A DNA stretch of 61,466 nt, taken from the NCBI RefSeq assembly GCF_000428105.1, contig NZ_ATZH01000029.1, forward strand, positions 1 to 61,466, given 5' to 3'. Below, piece after piece: positions 50,470 to 58,129 of this stretch; position 1 is the first letter of the stretch; every line of letters starts with the position of its first letter. Origin of the DNA: Bacteroides pyogenes DSM 20611 = JCM 6294 (GTDB lineage Bacteria; Bacteroidota; Bacteroidia; Bacteroidales; Bacteroidaceae). The notes below the pieces were generated by a model that was given only the letters and a program-made list of their open reading frames with translations, ran no database searches and had not been told where the DNA came from. A program made the translations under genes and the position numbers.

Positions 50470-51132
50470 TCATGCTGATTTCGTTAAAAATACTCGAGGG
50501 TTATTCCTCTTGTGATACTGGTTTCTTAGATAATTAATCAAACCGTCATAGGTTGGGATAAATCCCTCATTGATTAGGTCTGCCAGCTTTTTCTCAAGCT
50601 GGTACAGTTCCCGTTGTTTGGCTTCTTCTCCATGCTTATTCCGCATCTGCTTCTCGTGGCTGTTGAATATTACCCAGTTCAATGCTTCTCCGATTTTCTG
50701 CATAGCTTTCGGCATGAAGTCTTTTGGGACTATCTTCATTACTGCGGAACTCAATTCCTTGTAAGCATCTCCGGCTTCATTACGGTACTTTATCATTTCA
50801 TCAGATACGAATTTCAAAACTTTTACTTTGAATCCCGGATTTAACCACATGCAAAAGTCTATGAAAAGTAGTGGATGCATCCAAGTACCTCCCTTTTTCC
50901 CTCTCGATTGCATAACAACGGAATTCCGTTCTTTAAGAGATTCCTCTATAAGCAAGGCGTTTATAAACTCTTTCGTGGAAGCATTATCGGTATAATGAAC
51001 CATCTGTTTTTGCTGACCATTATTCTTATTCCACTGTTTGAGTAATTCTGTAGCGTTGAACATACCGTCCTTTGTCCGCTGGATAACATTAAATGTCCCC
51101 ATCTTGCGAACCATTTCCTGATTTGTTTTCAT
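50470..51132 (-). CDS. KilA-N domain protein
   Basis: 220 residues. FNATELLKQWNKNNGQQKQ... FINALLIEE... RGKKGGTWMHPLLFIDFCMWLNPGFKVKVLKFV is a textbook KilA-N domain, with a helical C-terminal part. KilA-N proteins bind DNA and often act as antirepressors. A terminator lies just upstream between it and the tRNA cluster. Confidence 0.85.
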   Translation of the reverse strand: MKTNQEMVRKMGTFNVIQRTKDGMFNATELLKQWNKNNGQQKQMVHYTDNASTKEFINALLIEESLKERNSVVMQSRGKKGGTWMHPLLFIDFCMWLNPGFKVKVLKFVSDEMIKYRNEAGDAYKELSSAVMKIVPKDFMPKAMQKIGEALNWVIFNSHEKQMRNKHGEEAKQRELYQLEKKLADLINEGFIPTYDGLINYLRNQYHKRNNPRVFLTKSA

Positions 51133-51166
51133 ATAATTTGATTTTAAGTTTACATCTTAGATGGCA

Positions 51167-51205
51167 CAAAAAAGAGGTAGCTTAGACTTAATTCTTGCTA
51201 CCTCT
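51167..51205 (-). terminator. Terminator between tRNA cluster and KilA-N gene
   Basis: On the minus strand AGAGGTAGC (51205-51197) pairs with GCTACCTCT (51181-51173), followed by six T. It would stop leftward transcription coming from the tRNA region 35 nt before the KilA-N start. Confidence 0.75.
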
Positions 51206-51312
51206 CTGTTGCGTGCGGCTTGCTTAGTGCTTACTTTTCGCATAACAGTTCGGTGTTGTTGTAGTAATATGCTTCTTTAATCATTACGTATAAGTTTTAA
51301 TTATTAATTTGT

Positions 51313-51433
51313 GATGCGAGCAGGATTCGAACCTGCATTTACGGCATCCCGTCTCACTTGCGCCCGATACAATTTCGATAAACTGCCGTTGCGTCTCGTC
51401 CCTGTCCGTAATGCTCCATTACACTATCGCACC
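51313..51433 (-). tRNA. Atypical tRNA-like gene, 121 nt
   Basis: The outer parts are tRNA: acceptor GGTGCGA/TCGCATC, a D-arm with TAATGG, and a perfect T-arm GCAGG-TTCGAAT-CCTGC. Between them lie about 75 nt instead of about 30: a stem CGGCA/TGCCG encloses 37 nt where a 7-nt anticodon loop is expected, and 19 extra nt precede it. It is too short for a group I intron. Either a degenerate tRNA, a tRNA with an insertion, or a tRNA mimic. Confidence 0.45.
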
Positions 51434-51479
51434 AACAATCTACTTAAATTGTGTTGTTTTTTATTTTGATGTAGTGCAT

Positions 51480-51770
51480 TCAGTGTATTCCTAACAACAT
51501 TCTAAACATTCGCTCTTTTTCAATGTATTTATAAGAGCCTTTACGCCTCATTTCTTTTTTGTTTTTACCGACCACCATTTGGCAGCCATTTACTCCAACG
51601 AAGCAGTAGTTTCTGTAATGTCTTGAATTTTCCTTAATAGCCCATTCTATCTCAAGTCTGCAATACCTGTAACTATCATTCTGCACACCCTCATATCCTT
51701 TTCTCATAATAAAATGCCCAAGCGCATCGGATTCCTCTACGGAACGGCATAATGTGTAAATTTTATTCAT
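51480..51770 (-). CDS. Hypothetical protein within the tRNA cluster
   Basis: 96 residues, basic and Tyr/Cys-rich (YTLCRSVEESDALG... NYCFVGVNGCQMVVGKNKKEMRRKG), not recognised. Placed between two tRNA-type features on the same strand. Confidence 0.55.
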   Translation of the reverse strand: MNKIYTLCRSVEESDALGHFIMRKGYEGVQNDSYRYCRLEIEWAIKENSRHYRNYCFVGVNGCQMVVGKNKKEMRRKGSYKYIEKERMFRMLLGIH

Positions 51771-51790
51771 ATCTCAATTGTTTTAATTAG

Positions 51791-51861
51791 TCGAAACAGG
51801 CGGACTCGAACCGCCACTAATAGATTCAAAATCTATTGTGCTGCCATTACACTATATTCCG
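51791..51861 (-). tRNA. tRNA-Gln(TTG)
   Basis: 71 nt, complete cloverleaf: acceptor CGGAATA/TGTTTCG with two G-U pairs, D-arm with TAATGG, anticodon stem ATAGA/TCTAT and loop TTTTGAA (anticodon TTG), T-arm GGCGG-TTCGAGT-CCGCC, discriminator A. CCA not encoded. It would help decode CAA codons in late genes. Confidence 0.85.
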
Positions 51862-51865
51862 TTGG

Positions 51866-51911
51866 GCGAGGATGTTATTCCGCCTATGCTTGCATACTCG
51901 GCGGCATCCTC
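51866..51911 (-). other. Stable hairpin between tRNAs
   Basis: GAGGATG/CATCCTC outer and CCGCC/GGCGG inner stems. May be a processing structure, or remains of a further small gene (a short open stretch coding IEDAAEYASIGG lies here without a start). Confidence 0.35.
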
Positions 51912-51940
51912 TATGAAGCCTTCTTAAGATACTTCATTCG

Positions 51941-52025
51941 TGGACTTCGGGGAATCGAACCCCGATGGGCGATATTCTACTCTGCATGCCTGTTTGCGTC
52001 CGCCCCGTCTCCACCATGCAGAGTG
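51941..52025 (-). tRNA. Atypical, probably degenerate tRNA-like sequence
   Basis: A perfect T-arm CGGGG-TTCGATT-CCCCG is followed by AAGTCCAC, which pairs over five bases with GTGGA at 52011-52015, giving a 75-nt frame. No proper D- or anticodon arm is seen; instead ACTCTGCATG (51980-51989) and CATGCAGAGT (52016-52025) form a 10-bp inverted repeat. Probably a decayed tRNA or a tRNA mimic. Confidence 0.35.
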
Positions 52026-52053
52026 GAGGTGCGCCTTGCAAAGCCCGACCTTG

Positions 52054-52491
52054 TTATCGTCCAATGTACGGATACACATCCATAATCGCCGTTTCTTTCA
52101 GCGATATGGACTGGTAATCCGCCATCGTCCCCTTCATACCCTCGTCCAGCTTCTTCATTGCATCCTGAATGTCGGACGCTTGAATAAGCACGTTGGTATA
52201 TGTACGTTTCTCTTTCCCGCTCTTCTCGTCAAGCGTGATAAAGGCTAATCTGCCCTCATACCATTTATCGGCTGATTCCTCATCAGATGGGAATAGCTCG
52301 CTGTAGTTGGTACGTTTTATGTCCGAAACAGCAAATTCACCTGTGATAAACGGCGTCATTTCTTCGATAATCCGTGCCTCCACCTCTGTAAAACTCAAAG
52401 CTTCTACGAGGTAAGGCTCCGTTACTTTCTTCTGCATTCCGTTTTCCATTGTCTTCTCGTAGCGGATTTTGCACAAAAAATAATCTTTCAT
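52054..52491 (-). CDS. DUF4494-type protein
   Basis: 145 residues. KIRYEKTMENGMQKKVTEPYLVEALSFTEVEARIIEEM... FITLDEKSGKEKRTYTNVLIQASDIQDAMKKLDEGMKGT is the pattern of DUF4494, common in Bacteroidetes and their phages. Function unknown. Confidence 0.75.
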   Translation of the reverse strand: MKDYFLCKIRYEKTMENGMQKKVTEPYLVEALSFTEVEARIIEEMTPFITGEFAVSDIKRTNYSELFPSDEESADKWYEGRLAFITLDEKSGKEKRTYTNVLIQASDIQDAMKKLDEGMKGTMADYQSISLKETAIMDVYPYIGR

Positions 52492-52493
52492 TG

Positions 52494-52679
52494 TTATCTA
52501 ATTAAATGTTTATAAATCTCTGGTCGTGTGGTCTTGATTACTCCGTTTGTCGTTCTCAATGTCACCATACGCCCGATGTGTTTCTTCTCTTCTTCTTTAA
52601 CTTTGTTCAAGGCGGAGACAGCCCTCATTTCCACCTCCACCTTGTCGTTCATTATTGAAAGCGAACAATTGATGCTCAT
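52494..52679 (-). CDS. Small hypothetical protein
   Basis: 61 residues (MSINCSLSIMNDKVEVEMRAVSAL...), not recognised; 2 bp before the DUF4494 gene. Confidence 0.55.
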   Translation of the reverse strand: MSINCSLSIMNDKVEVEMRAVSALNKVKEEEKKHIGRMVTLRTTNGVIKTTRPEIYKHLIR

Positions 52680-52684
52680 AAACT

Positions 52685-53266
52685 CTATCTTTTAATAGCT
52701 TCCTTAGCCTTGTCCGCCGCTCTCTTAGCTTCTTCTTCGGTGAGGAAGTAGTTGCCTGCTTTGTAATAGAGGTCACACAAAAGGTCGCATTTTTCCTTAT
52801 TTTGGTAGATGTCGAAGAATCCGCTGAACGTGAAGAATATTTCACCTTTCGCAGCTCGTGGCAAAACCTTTTTGAGTTCTTTTGTCTCCGCATTCCATTT
52901 ATACCCGTTTTTAGCGAAAACGCCAAAGAGTTTCTGTTTTTCTTCTTCGGTGGCGAAACCTCGTATATCATTACAGATCCCGAAAAATGAAGAGGAATCT
53001 CTTCTGTTATTTATTGACAAAGAGGAGTCATTTCTTATCGCAGCGTAGTAATTATTCCCAATATTCCAGGTTAATTTAGAATTGTCCGGATCGTAGATAA
53101 GGACAGAACCATCCGACAACGCCAATATGTCACCATCCTTATACTTCGGATTCTCTTCGTATTCGGGGATAATCACTACTGTACCGTCTTTAATTTCGCT
53201 TCTTACACTCTTTAATACCATCCCATCAGGAATCGGCACGTTGATTTTTAATTCTTGTTTTTCCAT
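52685..53266 (-). CDS. Hypothetical protein
   Basis: 193 residues with a repeat-like FAKNGYKWNAETKELKK segment and a helical C-terminus (YFLTEEEAKRAADKAKEAIKR). Similar to proteins in Bacteroides phage recombination clusters as I recall; function unknown. Confidence 0.6.
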   Translation of the reverse strand: MEKQELKINVPIPDGMVLKSVRSEIKDGTVVIIPEYEENPKYKDGDILALSDGSVLIYDPDNSKLTWNIGNNYYAAIRNDSSLSINNRRDSSSFFGICNDIRGFATEEEKQKLFGVFAKNGYKWNAETKELKKVLPRAAKGEIFFTFSGFFDIYQNKEKCDLLCDLYYKAGNYFLTEEEAKRAADKAKEAIKR

Positions 53267-53402
53267 ATCTCTTAATTTCTTTCAACGCAAGCCTGAACCT
53301 GCGCTGCCTGTTATACTCTTTGTCGTTTCTCGGCTCCGGGCACATGGCTTCCAGAGCCTCAATGATTGCTTTGTAGGACTGTGCCCGGAGTTCGATTTTC
53401 AT
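53226..53402 (-). CDS. 58-residue hypothetical protein
   Basis: ATG 53402 to TGA 53226: MKIELRAQSYKAIIEALEA then a basic region with CPEPRND and RQRRFR. Its start overlaps the upstream stop (ATGA) and its end overlaps the next gene by 41 bp. Confidence 0.55.
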   Translation of the reverse strand: MKIELRAQSYKAIIEALEAMCPEPRNDKEYNRQRRFRLALKEIKRYGKTRIKNQRADS

Positions 53403-53833
53403 AAGTAATGCTTATTACGTTCTATCTCTATTTCCATAAGTTGGAGTATCCTCTCTTCATCGGGGGATGGCAAATATATGCCCTCTGCGCTTGCCCAATT
53501 TCTGAACCTCTCAATTGCGGTTGTCATTTCAGCAGTATCAAGGTCGGCAGAAGAGCGAAGCACTTTGATTGTGCCCAAATACTTATCTTCCTTTTCCCGG
53601 ATGAACATCGCAGGATTCACCAGCTTCTTGAAGTATTGTTGCTTCACCCATTCAAGGGTGTTGCCTGTCTCACAAGCAAAGAAACCCAAGATAGTGTGCA
53701 GATACCTGTTCTGTGACAAACCTCTCTTAGGCTTCTTCTCTGTCAACTCGAACACTTTCTTATTCTTGATAAGCTGTTCAAGTCGTGTACGTGCTTGTTC
53801 TACATGCAGGGGATTGTTTCCATCGTACTGCAT
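53399..53833 (-). CDS. NinB-like recombination protein
   Basis: 144 residues. LSQNRYLHTILGFFACETGNTLEWVKQQYFK and TAEMTTAIERFRNWASAEGIYLPSPDE follow the layout of NinB/Orf proteins of lambdoid phages (q.RylwamLgd.s, then the me.fie.i..ya...gv.l). These load recombinases or act with SSB. Next to SSB-like, exonuclease and RecT genes. Confidence 0.7.
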   Translation of the reverse strand: MQYDGNNPLHVEQARTRLEQLIKNKKVFELTEKKPKRGLSQNRYLHTILGFFACETGNTLEWVKQQYFKKLVNPAMFIREKEDKYLGTIKVLRSSADLDTAEMTTAIERFRNWASAEGIYLPSPDEERILQLMEIEIERNKHYL

Positions 53834-53836
53834 ACA

Positions 53837-54118
53837 TCAAAAGGGGAGGTCGTCTATAGGTGCAGGAGGAGCCTGTTCTACCTGTTCGGGGGTGGGAGTT
53901 TTCGGGGCGAATGTCTTCATATCGCCGCAGAAGTAGTTGACACCCTCTTTGCGCTCTTCCTGCTTCGGAGCGCAGGAAATGAAATGCGTATGCCCGAATT
54001 GGGACACTTCTTTTCTCTCAATCACGGCGATATTCAAGTATATCTTACCGTTTTCAGCTTTCTTGAAAAGCTCTTTGGGAATGTCGCTCACGCAGAGCGA
54101 ACCATACAAATTACTCAT
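53837..54118 (-). CDS. SSB-like single-strand DNA-binding protein
   Basis: 93 residues with a short OB-fold-like part (GKIYLNIAVIERKEVSQFGHTHFIS) and the C-terminal tip PIDDLPF, matching the DDIPF tail of SSB through which partner proteins dock. Shorter than E. coli SSB. It would coat ssDNA for RecT annealing. Confidence 0.7.
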   Translation of the reverse strand: MSNLYGSLCVSDIPKELFKKAENGKIYLNIAVIERKEVSQFGHTHFISCAPKQEERKEGVNYFCGDMKTFAPKTPTPEQVEQAPPAPIDDLPF

Positions 54119-54125
54119 AATTAAG

Positions 54126-54800
54126 TTATCTTTTTATTAGGGAGTTGATTAGTTCATCCGCTTGTATTATACGGCTTTCCATTTCCTTGAATACGCCCAA
54201 ATCAGGGTATATCCTCGCAATGTGCATAGGGTGCGACTGAAAGGGATTGAATACAACAAAATCGCACCAATCAGCCTCTGTGCACATCATATGAGCCATA
54301 CACTGATAGAAGTACTTTGGTTCCGTTCTCAACAAGCTTTCATTGTCGGATACATTCGCTGCATATCGCATGAAGACAGCCTGTGAGGGACATTTTATTT
54401 CAATAACACCTTTCTCTTTTGCGTCCTCGTCATAAAAAAAACCGTCAGGGCTGCTTGCGAAGTGCTCGATTGTCGGATGTTTGCATGAACCGACCTCGAC
54501 TATCCGCCTACCTGTTACTCTTTCATAGAAAGAGCGTGCGTTCTCTTCCTGCTCCGTTCCCCATCTCATTGCTTTGGTTTCGACATTGACTTGTTCGAGG
54601 TATTCTTCGAATGCTATGTCGTCATCAAGAATGATGGGGTTCATATCCCTTTCTGCGGCAAGTGAATAGATATAAGTCATTGCCGTATCACCGAACACAC
54701 CCTCTTTCTTTCTTCCTGATTTCATGATATCGGAGACACGGGAACCTGTCACGTTCCCAAGCCTCGCACGATACCAATCTAATGTACGCTGGGCTTCCAT
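54126..54800 (-). CDS. YqaJ-type (lambda Exo-like) recombination exonuclease
   Basis: 224 residues. SPDGFFYDEDAKEKGVIEIKCPS (about 116-138) carries the D...EIK nuclease core, and the start LDWYRARLGNVTGSRVSDIMKSGR is the typical YqaJ entry. It degrades one strand of dsDNA ends to give substrate for RecT, whose gene ends exactly where this begins (54800). Confidence 0.85.
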   Translation of the reverse strand: MEAQRTLDWYRARLGNVTGSRVSDIMKSGRKKEGVFGDTAMTYIYSLAAERDMNPIILDDDIAFEEYLEQVNVETKAMRWGTEQEENARSFYERVTGRRIVEVGSCKHPTIEHFASSPDGFFYDEDAKEKGVIEIKCPSQAVFMRYAANVSDNESLLRTEPKYFYQCMAHMMCTEADWCDFVVFNPFQSHPMHIARIYPDLGVFKEMESRIIQADELINSLIKR

Positions 54801-55609
54801 TATAACAGGGTTTTCTGTTGGGATTGAATAACCGCATCCTCTGCCGCCTGTTTGATTTTGTCGGAGCCGGATTCGTTGTCTATGTATTCTATTTCAGCTT
54901 CATCTACATTCGTTTCTGTTAAATCTCCTTTTACAGCTGCTTGGTCGAATGTGATTGCACGTTGCATCTCTATGGACTTTGGAGCGTATTTAGAAAGAAG
55001 GAGCTTTAATACGGTTTTTCTCGCCATGATATCAAAGTTGTCTTTCCACACCCCGTATCCGCTTTTAAAGGATTGAGAATAGGCTTTAGCGTGAGCGGTA
55101 ACCTCTTCTGATGTCATATAGAATGTCTTCTCAAATCCGTTTACAAGGCGGAAATAAGCCATATAGCCTATAACCTTGTTGGATGTTTTTGCGTCTTCAT
55201 CGAAGATATATTCTCCGGTGAACTTATTCTTTTTGACAATCTGTCCCTCGTATACTACCTCGTCAATGAGGGATGCAAATTGTCCGCTTCGTAGGCAAAG
55301 CTCCACTAATCCCTTATACATAAGCTGGAATTGAGCGATACATTTACCCGACTTGCGGTCGTTGTACGGCACAATTGCAGCGAACCCTAAATTGGGATTG
55401 ATTGGTAAATCTAAAGTAGCGGCAATAACTGCTGAATTCAGTACAGATTGAGGATCGGCTACTTGCAACAAGCTGTTGCTATTAACTACTGATATAATAC
55501 TGCTCGTAAACCCGGCAGCTTTCTTCCCCAAGATTTCATGGAATCTTGATTTTACACTCTCCCCACTTAATAGGGATTTCAATTGTCCTACTGTTGTCGA
55601 TAAACTCAT
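54800..55609 (-). CDS. recT: RecT-family single-strand annealing protein
   Basis: 269 residues with the RecT core: LNSAVIAATLDLPINPNLGFAAIVPYNDRKSG, FQLMYKGLVELCLRSGQF and an acidic C-terminus ending QSQQKTLL. Pairs ssDNA with homologous strands; with the YqaJ exonuclease and SSB-like protein it makes a Red-like system. It heads the recombination cassette. Confidence 0.88.
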   Translation of the reverse strand: MSLSTTVGQLKSLLSGESVKSRFHEILGKKAAGFTSSIISVVNSNSLLQVADPQSVLNSAVIAATLDLPINPNLGFAAIVPYNDRKSGKCIAQFQLMYKGLVELCLRSGQFASLIDEVVYEGQIVKKNKFTGEYIFDEDAKTSNKVIGYMAYFRLVNGFEKTFYMTSEEVTAHAKAYSQSFKSGYGVWKDNFDIMARKTVLKLLLSKYAPKSIEMQRAITFDQAAVKGDLTETNVDEAEIEYIDNESGSDKIKQAAEDAVIQSQQKTLL

Positions 55610-55719
55610 AATCGTATGTTTTAATGGTTATATAACTTTCTGTATTAAGTGAAAAGGTGCGCTATCTTCACAGACCGCACACCGAAAAACCCTAACCAAA
55701 GGTTCCTATCATGAACAAC

Positions 55720-55911
55720 TTATCTTTCAAAGAATCGGTTAATCTCGTCTTTCCGCTTCTCGACCTTCACTGAATAGTAGGCTGCGAAAAAGAAAGACAC
55801 AAACAACGTTGTTGTAAGCTCCGCATGTGATACGCTGTATAGCATAGCGGACAGAAAGACGATGGATGATAATATCCAGCATCCTAATAATATAACAGGT
55901 TTCAGTCTCAT
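55720..55911 (-). CDS. Small membrane protein
   Basis: 63 residues from MRLKPVILLG, with two hydrophobic helices and a basic tail (KVEKRKDEINRFFER). Unknown; first gene upstream of recT. Confidence 0.55.
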   Translation of the reverse strand: MRLKPVILLGCWILSSIVFLSAMLYSVSHAELTTTLFVSFFFAAYYSVKVEKRKDEINRFFER

Positions 55912-55982
55912 AATAATTAGTGTTGGTTTGTTCCCCCAAACCGATTCGGTCGGCAACATCTCGTTATATTGGGGGATTTTCT

Positions 55983-55990
55983 TAACTTTG
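55983..55990 (+). promoter_or_regulatory. -7 element before the Trypco2-like gene
   Basis: TAACTTTG fits TAnnTTTG; no -33 is seen. Just upstream, CCCCCAA (55933-55939) and TTGGGGG (about 55968-55975) form an inverted repeat that could be an operator or terminator. Confidence 0.45.
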
Positions 55991-56016
55991 AGGTGTAATA
56001 CTAAAAATTAAGAATT

Positions 56017-56352
56017 ATGGAGTTGAATGAATTTGTAAAAAGCGTAATCGTAAATATTTACGATGGAATTTCAGATGCTAAAAAGGTTACAGGCAAATCT
56101 GTACTTCCGTCAGGAGGAATCGTTTCAGATGGAATCCCTTATGTAAAAAACGCACCGGGCCCAAGTGCTAATGCGACCATGATTTCAAACTTGGAATTTG
56201 AGGTTTCTCTCACTGATGGCGTAAAAGACGGTACTCATGGAGGCATTGGCGTTCTATTAGGTGCTTTGACAATAGGTGCTAAGGGAGATAGCGAAACACA
56301 GCAAACATCTCTATCTAAGATTAAGTTCAATATACCGATTGAGCTTAAATGA
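56017..56352 (+). CDS. Trypco2-domain-like protein
   Basis: 111 residues on the plus strand inside a leftward region. LEFEVSLTDG... GGIGVLLGALTIGAKGDSETQQTSLSKIKFNIPI follows the trypsin-co-occurring domain 2 pattern (LE..V......G.....l.......kG......t.ri.l.l.p). These domains occur in NTPase-, protease- and effector-containing conflict systems of bacteria. As a lone phage gene with its own promoter it may sense or disarm such a system. The family call is from pattern memory. Confidence 0.6.
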   Translation: MELNEFVKSVIVNIYDGISDAKKVTGKSVLPSGGIVSDGIPYVKNAPGPSANATMISNLEFEVSLTDGVKDGTHGGIGVLLGALTIGAKGDSETQQTSLSKIKFNIPIELK

Positions 56353-56505
56353 TTATTTGCCCTTTATAACCCATTTGTAAACATCATAGGCAATGTAAGG
56401 TAAGTCGTAACCATTACAATCTGTTTTCGCCGCTTGTGACACGCACCACTTGCGGAGTTTAATTTCCCTGCGTTGTTGAACGTAGCGTAGTATTTTTTTT
56501 ATCAT
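56353..56505 (-). CDS. Small basic hypothetical protein
   Basis: 50 residues from MIKKILRYVQQRREIKLRKWC, basic, ending YIAYDVYKWVIKGK. Resembles a recurrent small Bacteroides phage protein type; distantly similar to 56787-56987. Confidence 0.5.
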   Translation of the reverse strand: MIKKILRYVQQRREIKLRKWCVSQAAKTDCNGYDLPYIAYDVYKWVIKGK

Positions 56506-56510
56506 AACTA

Positions 56511-56720
56511 TTAAAATAGACGGATTTTTTGAATTATTGAACAGAGTATCTTTGATAAACACGAAGGAGGGAAATGGTAATCTGTAATTGTCGTTTGAAG
56601 TCGAGAATACAACTCTTTACCTTCATCGCTTTTCAAAAATTCGGTGGAGAACCCTTTGTGAACATTGTTCCTCGTTTTTCTATATTGTGAGGAATGAGAT
56701 CTGCGAGTTCTTTTTTTCAT
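56511..56720 (-). CDS. Small basic hypothetical protein
   Basis: 69 residues, strongly basic N-terminus (MKKRTRRSHSSQYRKTRNN) suggesting nucleic-acid binding. Not recognised. Confidence 0.45.
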   Translation of the reverse strand: MKKRTRRSHSSQYRKTRNNVHKGFSTEFLKSDEGKELYSRLQTTITDYHFPPSCLSKILCSIIQKIRLF

Positions 56721-56786
56721 AATGATAAAATTAGGAAGTTGGATTTTCGATTGCTGTCGCGCATCCGACTAATATGGATATATTCA

Positions 56787-56987
56787 TTAAGGATAATCCC
56801 GCTCTTTGCGGAGTTTTTCTAACACGGAAGTCGGTATTTTACCAAAATAAACATAGTATACATCGCAAGCGGTATCAAGTGCAGTTTCGGGGCGTTCGCC
56901 CGAATACTTAAGTGTCTTTAGGTAAAGACGAATGAAAAAAGATTGTCGTTTCCGAATTTTCAACCTTGTCAAAAATTTCTTTATCAT
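56787..56987 (-). CDS. Small hypothetical protein
   Basis: 66 residues (MIKKFLTRLKIRKRQSFFIRLY...), same start style as 56353-56505, ending in a helical stretch LEKLRKERDYP. Confidence 0.5.
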   Translation of the reverse strand: MIKKFLTRLKIRKRQSFFIRLYLKTLKYSGERPETALDTACDVYYVYFGKIPTSVLEKLRKERDYP

Positions 56988-56999
56988 AACTATGAATTT

Positions 57000-57245
57000 T
57001 AAAGTTCGTTCCCGTGAGCGTTCCGATGGTTGCTTTACTGCTTAACTAAAGTTAGGTAAGCCACGGGATTATATGTGTCGAAAACAGTACGAACGCCTAC
57101 CTCGTATGCTTACTGCTCAAAGACGATTTTGCGGTGTTTTCTATTAATCGTTAAACATTGCACAGCTCGCAAGCTCCTACTTGCTTATGTGCGTTAATAT
57201 GATTGTCGTTTATGTTACGGGTTATATTTTTAGCCGTAACAGACT
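57000..57245. ncRNA. Hairpin-rich non-coding region
   Basis: No convincing gene between 56988 and 57320. Several stems are visible: CCCGTG/CACGGG (about 57011-57067), a nested GCACA...GCAAG/CTTGC...TGTGC (57160-57192), and GTTACGG/CCGTAAC (57214-57240). The density is higher than in ordinary spacers. Strand and identity are unknown. Confidence 0.45.
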
Positions 57246-57320
57246 TTACAATAAGTCAAAGAACTATCCATTTGTGCCCGCCCGTGTCTCGCTCACGGAT
57301 GCCGCTCTTTCGTCAACGGG

Positions 57321-57572
57321 CTACCAGACAATGAAAGGTTTGTCTGCTGTCTTTTCGTAGTTAGGTTCGTAGTCTTCAATCTCGCTCAATAGCGATTCGT
57401 AACTCTCTATCTCTTCCTGTATCACCTCTACAATCTCTTCCTTACTATCCACGTTGTACCGATCGCATACGTCCTTTTCATCCATCCCGTTGATTCTCTC
57501 TATATCCTTGTACAGAGCGTTCAACCCTTGCTCAATCTGGTACTTCCGCATCATGTCATCTTTTCGTATCAT
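57321..57572 (-). CDS. Conserved small acidic protein
   Basis: 83 residues, acidic, coiled (MRKYQIEQGLNALYKDIERINGMDEKD... EVIQEEIESYESLLSEIEDYEP). Overlaps the HTH gene upstream by 4 bp. I recall similar short Bacteroides phage proteins; function unknown. Confidence 0.6.
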   Translation of the reverse strand: MIRKDDMMRKYQIEQGLNALYKDIERINGMDEKDVCDRYNVDSKEEIVEVIQEEIESYESLLSEIEDYEPNYEKTADKPFIVW

Positions 57573-57778
57573 ACCACCCTGTTTTTTAGTACGAATCTAT
57601 CAAGGCTCGCAAGTTCGTACCATATCATCCGTCCGTCCTGTGAGAAAGAAACCTCTGCGTTATTCCTTAGCTTCGTTAAGTAGTCTTCCCCTACTCCAAG
57701 ATACGCCATCGCCTCTTGCTTGTTGAGCCACCTTTTCGGCACAGGCTCTACCCTTGCTTGAATCTTAGTGCGTCCCAT
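57569..57778 (-). CDS. Excisionase-like HTH protein
   Basis: 69 residues. KRWLNKQEAMAYLGVGEDYLTKLRNNAEVSFSQDGRMIWYELASLDRFV is a MerR/excisionase-type winged helix (HTH_17). First gene of the leftward early transcript. It could be the recombination directionality factor for the integrase or an early repressor. Confidence 0.65.
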   Translation of the reverse strand: MGRTKIQARVEPVPKRWLNKQEAMAYLGVGEDYLTKLRNNAEVSFSQDGRMIWYELASLDRFVLKNRVV

Positions 57779-57902
57779 AGTTCATTTTTTAAAAAGAAAT
57801 CCCCATCTTTTCGTAAGCCGTTATGTGGAAGTTCGCTTACTACTCGGACGAGGATTTACCAATTTCTTTTTTTACTTGCGGGAACTTCCACGCTGCCGCA
57901 AT

Positions 57903-57982
57903 CTGCCGTAAAACATTTAGAAAACTGTTGGATAATTAAAAAGGACTGTCTATCTTTGTATCGCTTACATACAGAACTGATA
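57903..57982 (+). promoter_or_regulatory. Promoter/operator module B (copy 2)
   Basis: TTG (57928-57930), 20 bp, TATCTTTG (57951-57958); about 80 bp nearly identical to 37862-37940 (minus strand). Here it points towards the S24 repressor gene. Confidence 0.8.
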
Positions 57983-57989
57983 GAATTAC

Positions 57990-58014
57990 GGGCGCTTCCG
58001 TGACAGCCCTTTTT
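57990..58014 (+). terminator. Weak terminator-like hairpin after module B
   Basis: GGGC (57990-57993) pairs with GCCC (58006-58009) and is followed by TTTTT. An RNA of about 50 nt would result, or an attenuated repressor transcript. Confidence 0.45.
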
Positions 58015-58036
58015 ATATCCGTTTTGTTTTACAGTG

Positions 58037-58068
58037 CAAATATATTGCATTGCTATAATATTTGCAAT
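58037..58068 (-). promoter_or_regulatory. Early leftward promoter
   Basis: On the minus strand ATTG (58065-58068), 20 bp, TATATTTG (58037-58044). No other convincing leftward promoter was found between here and recT, so it may drive most of the early genes. Confidence 0.65.
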
Positions 58069-58103
58069 AAAATCCCGTAAAAATATTATTGCATTGCTAT
58101 AAT
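58043..58103. promoter_or_regulatory. Two 17-bp direct repeats: repressor operators
   Basis: TATTGCATTGCTATAAT occurs at 58043-58059 and 58087-58103, 44 bp apart. The first overlaps the leftward promoter; the second lies 26 bp before the repressor start. Confidence 0.7.
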
Positions 58104-58129
58104 TTAGAAACAGTATAAATAACGAAATC

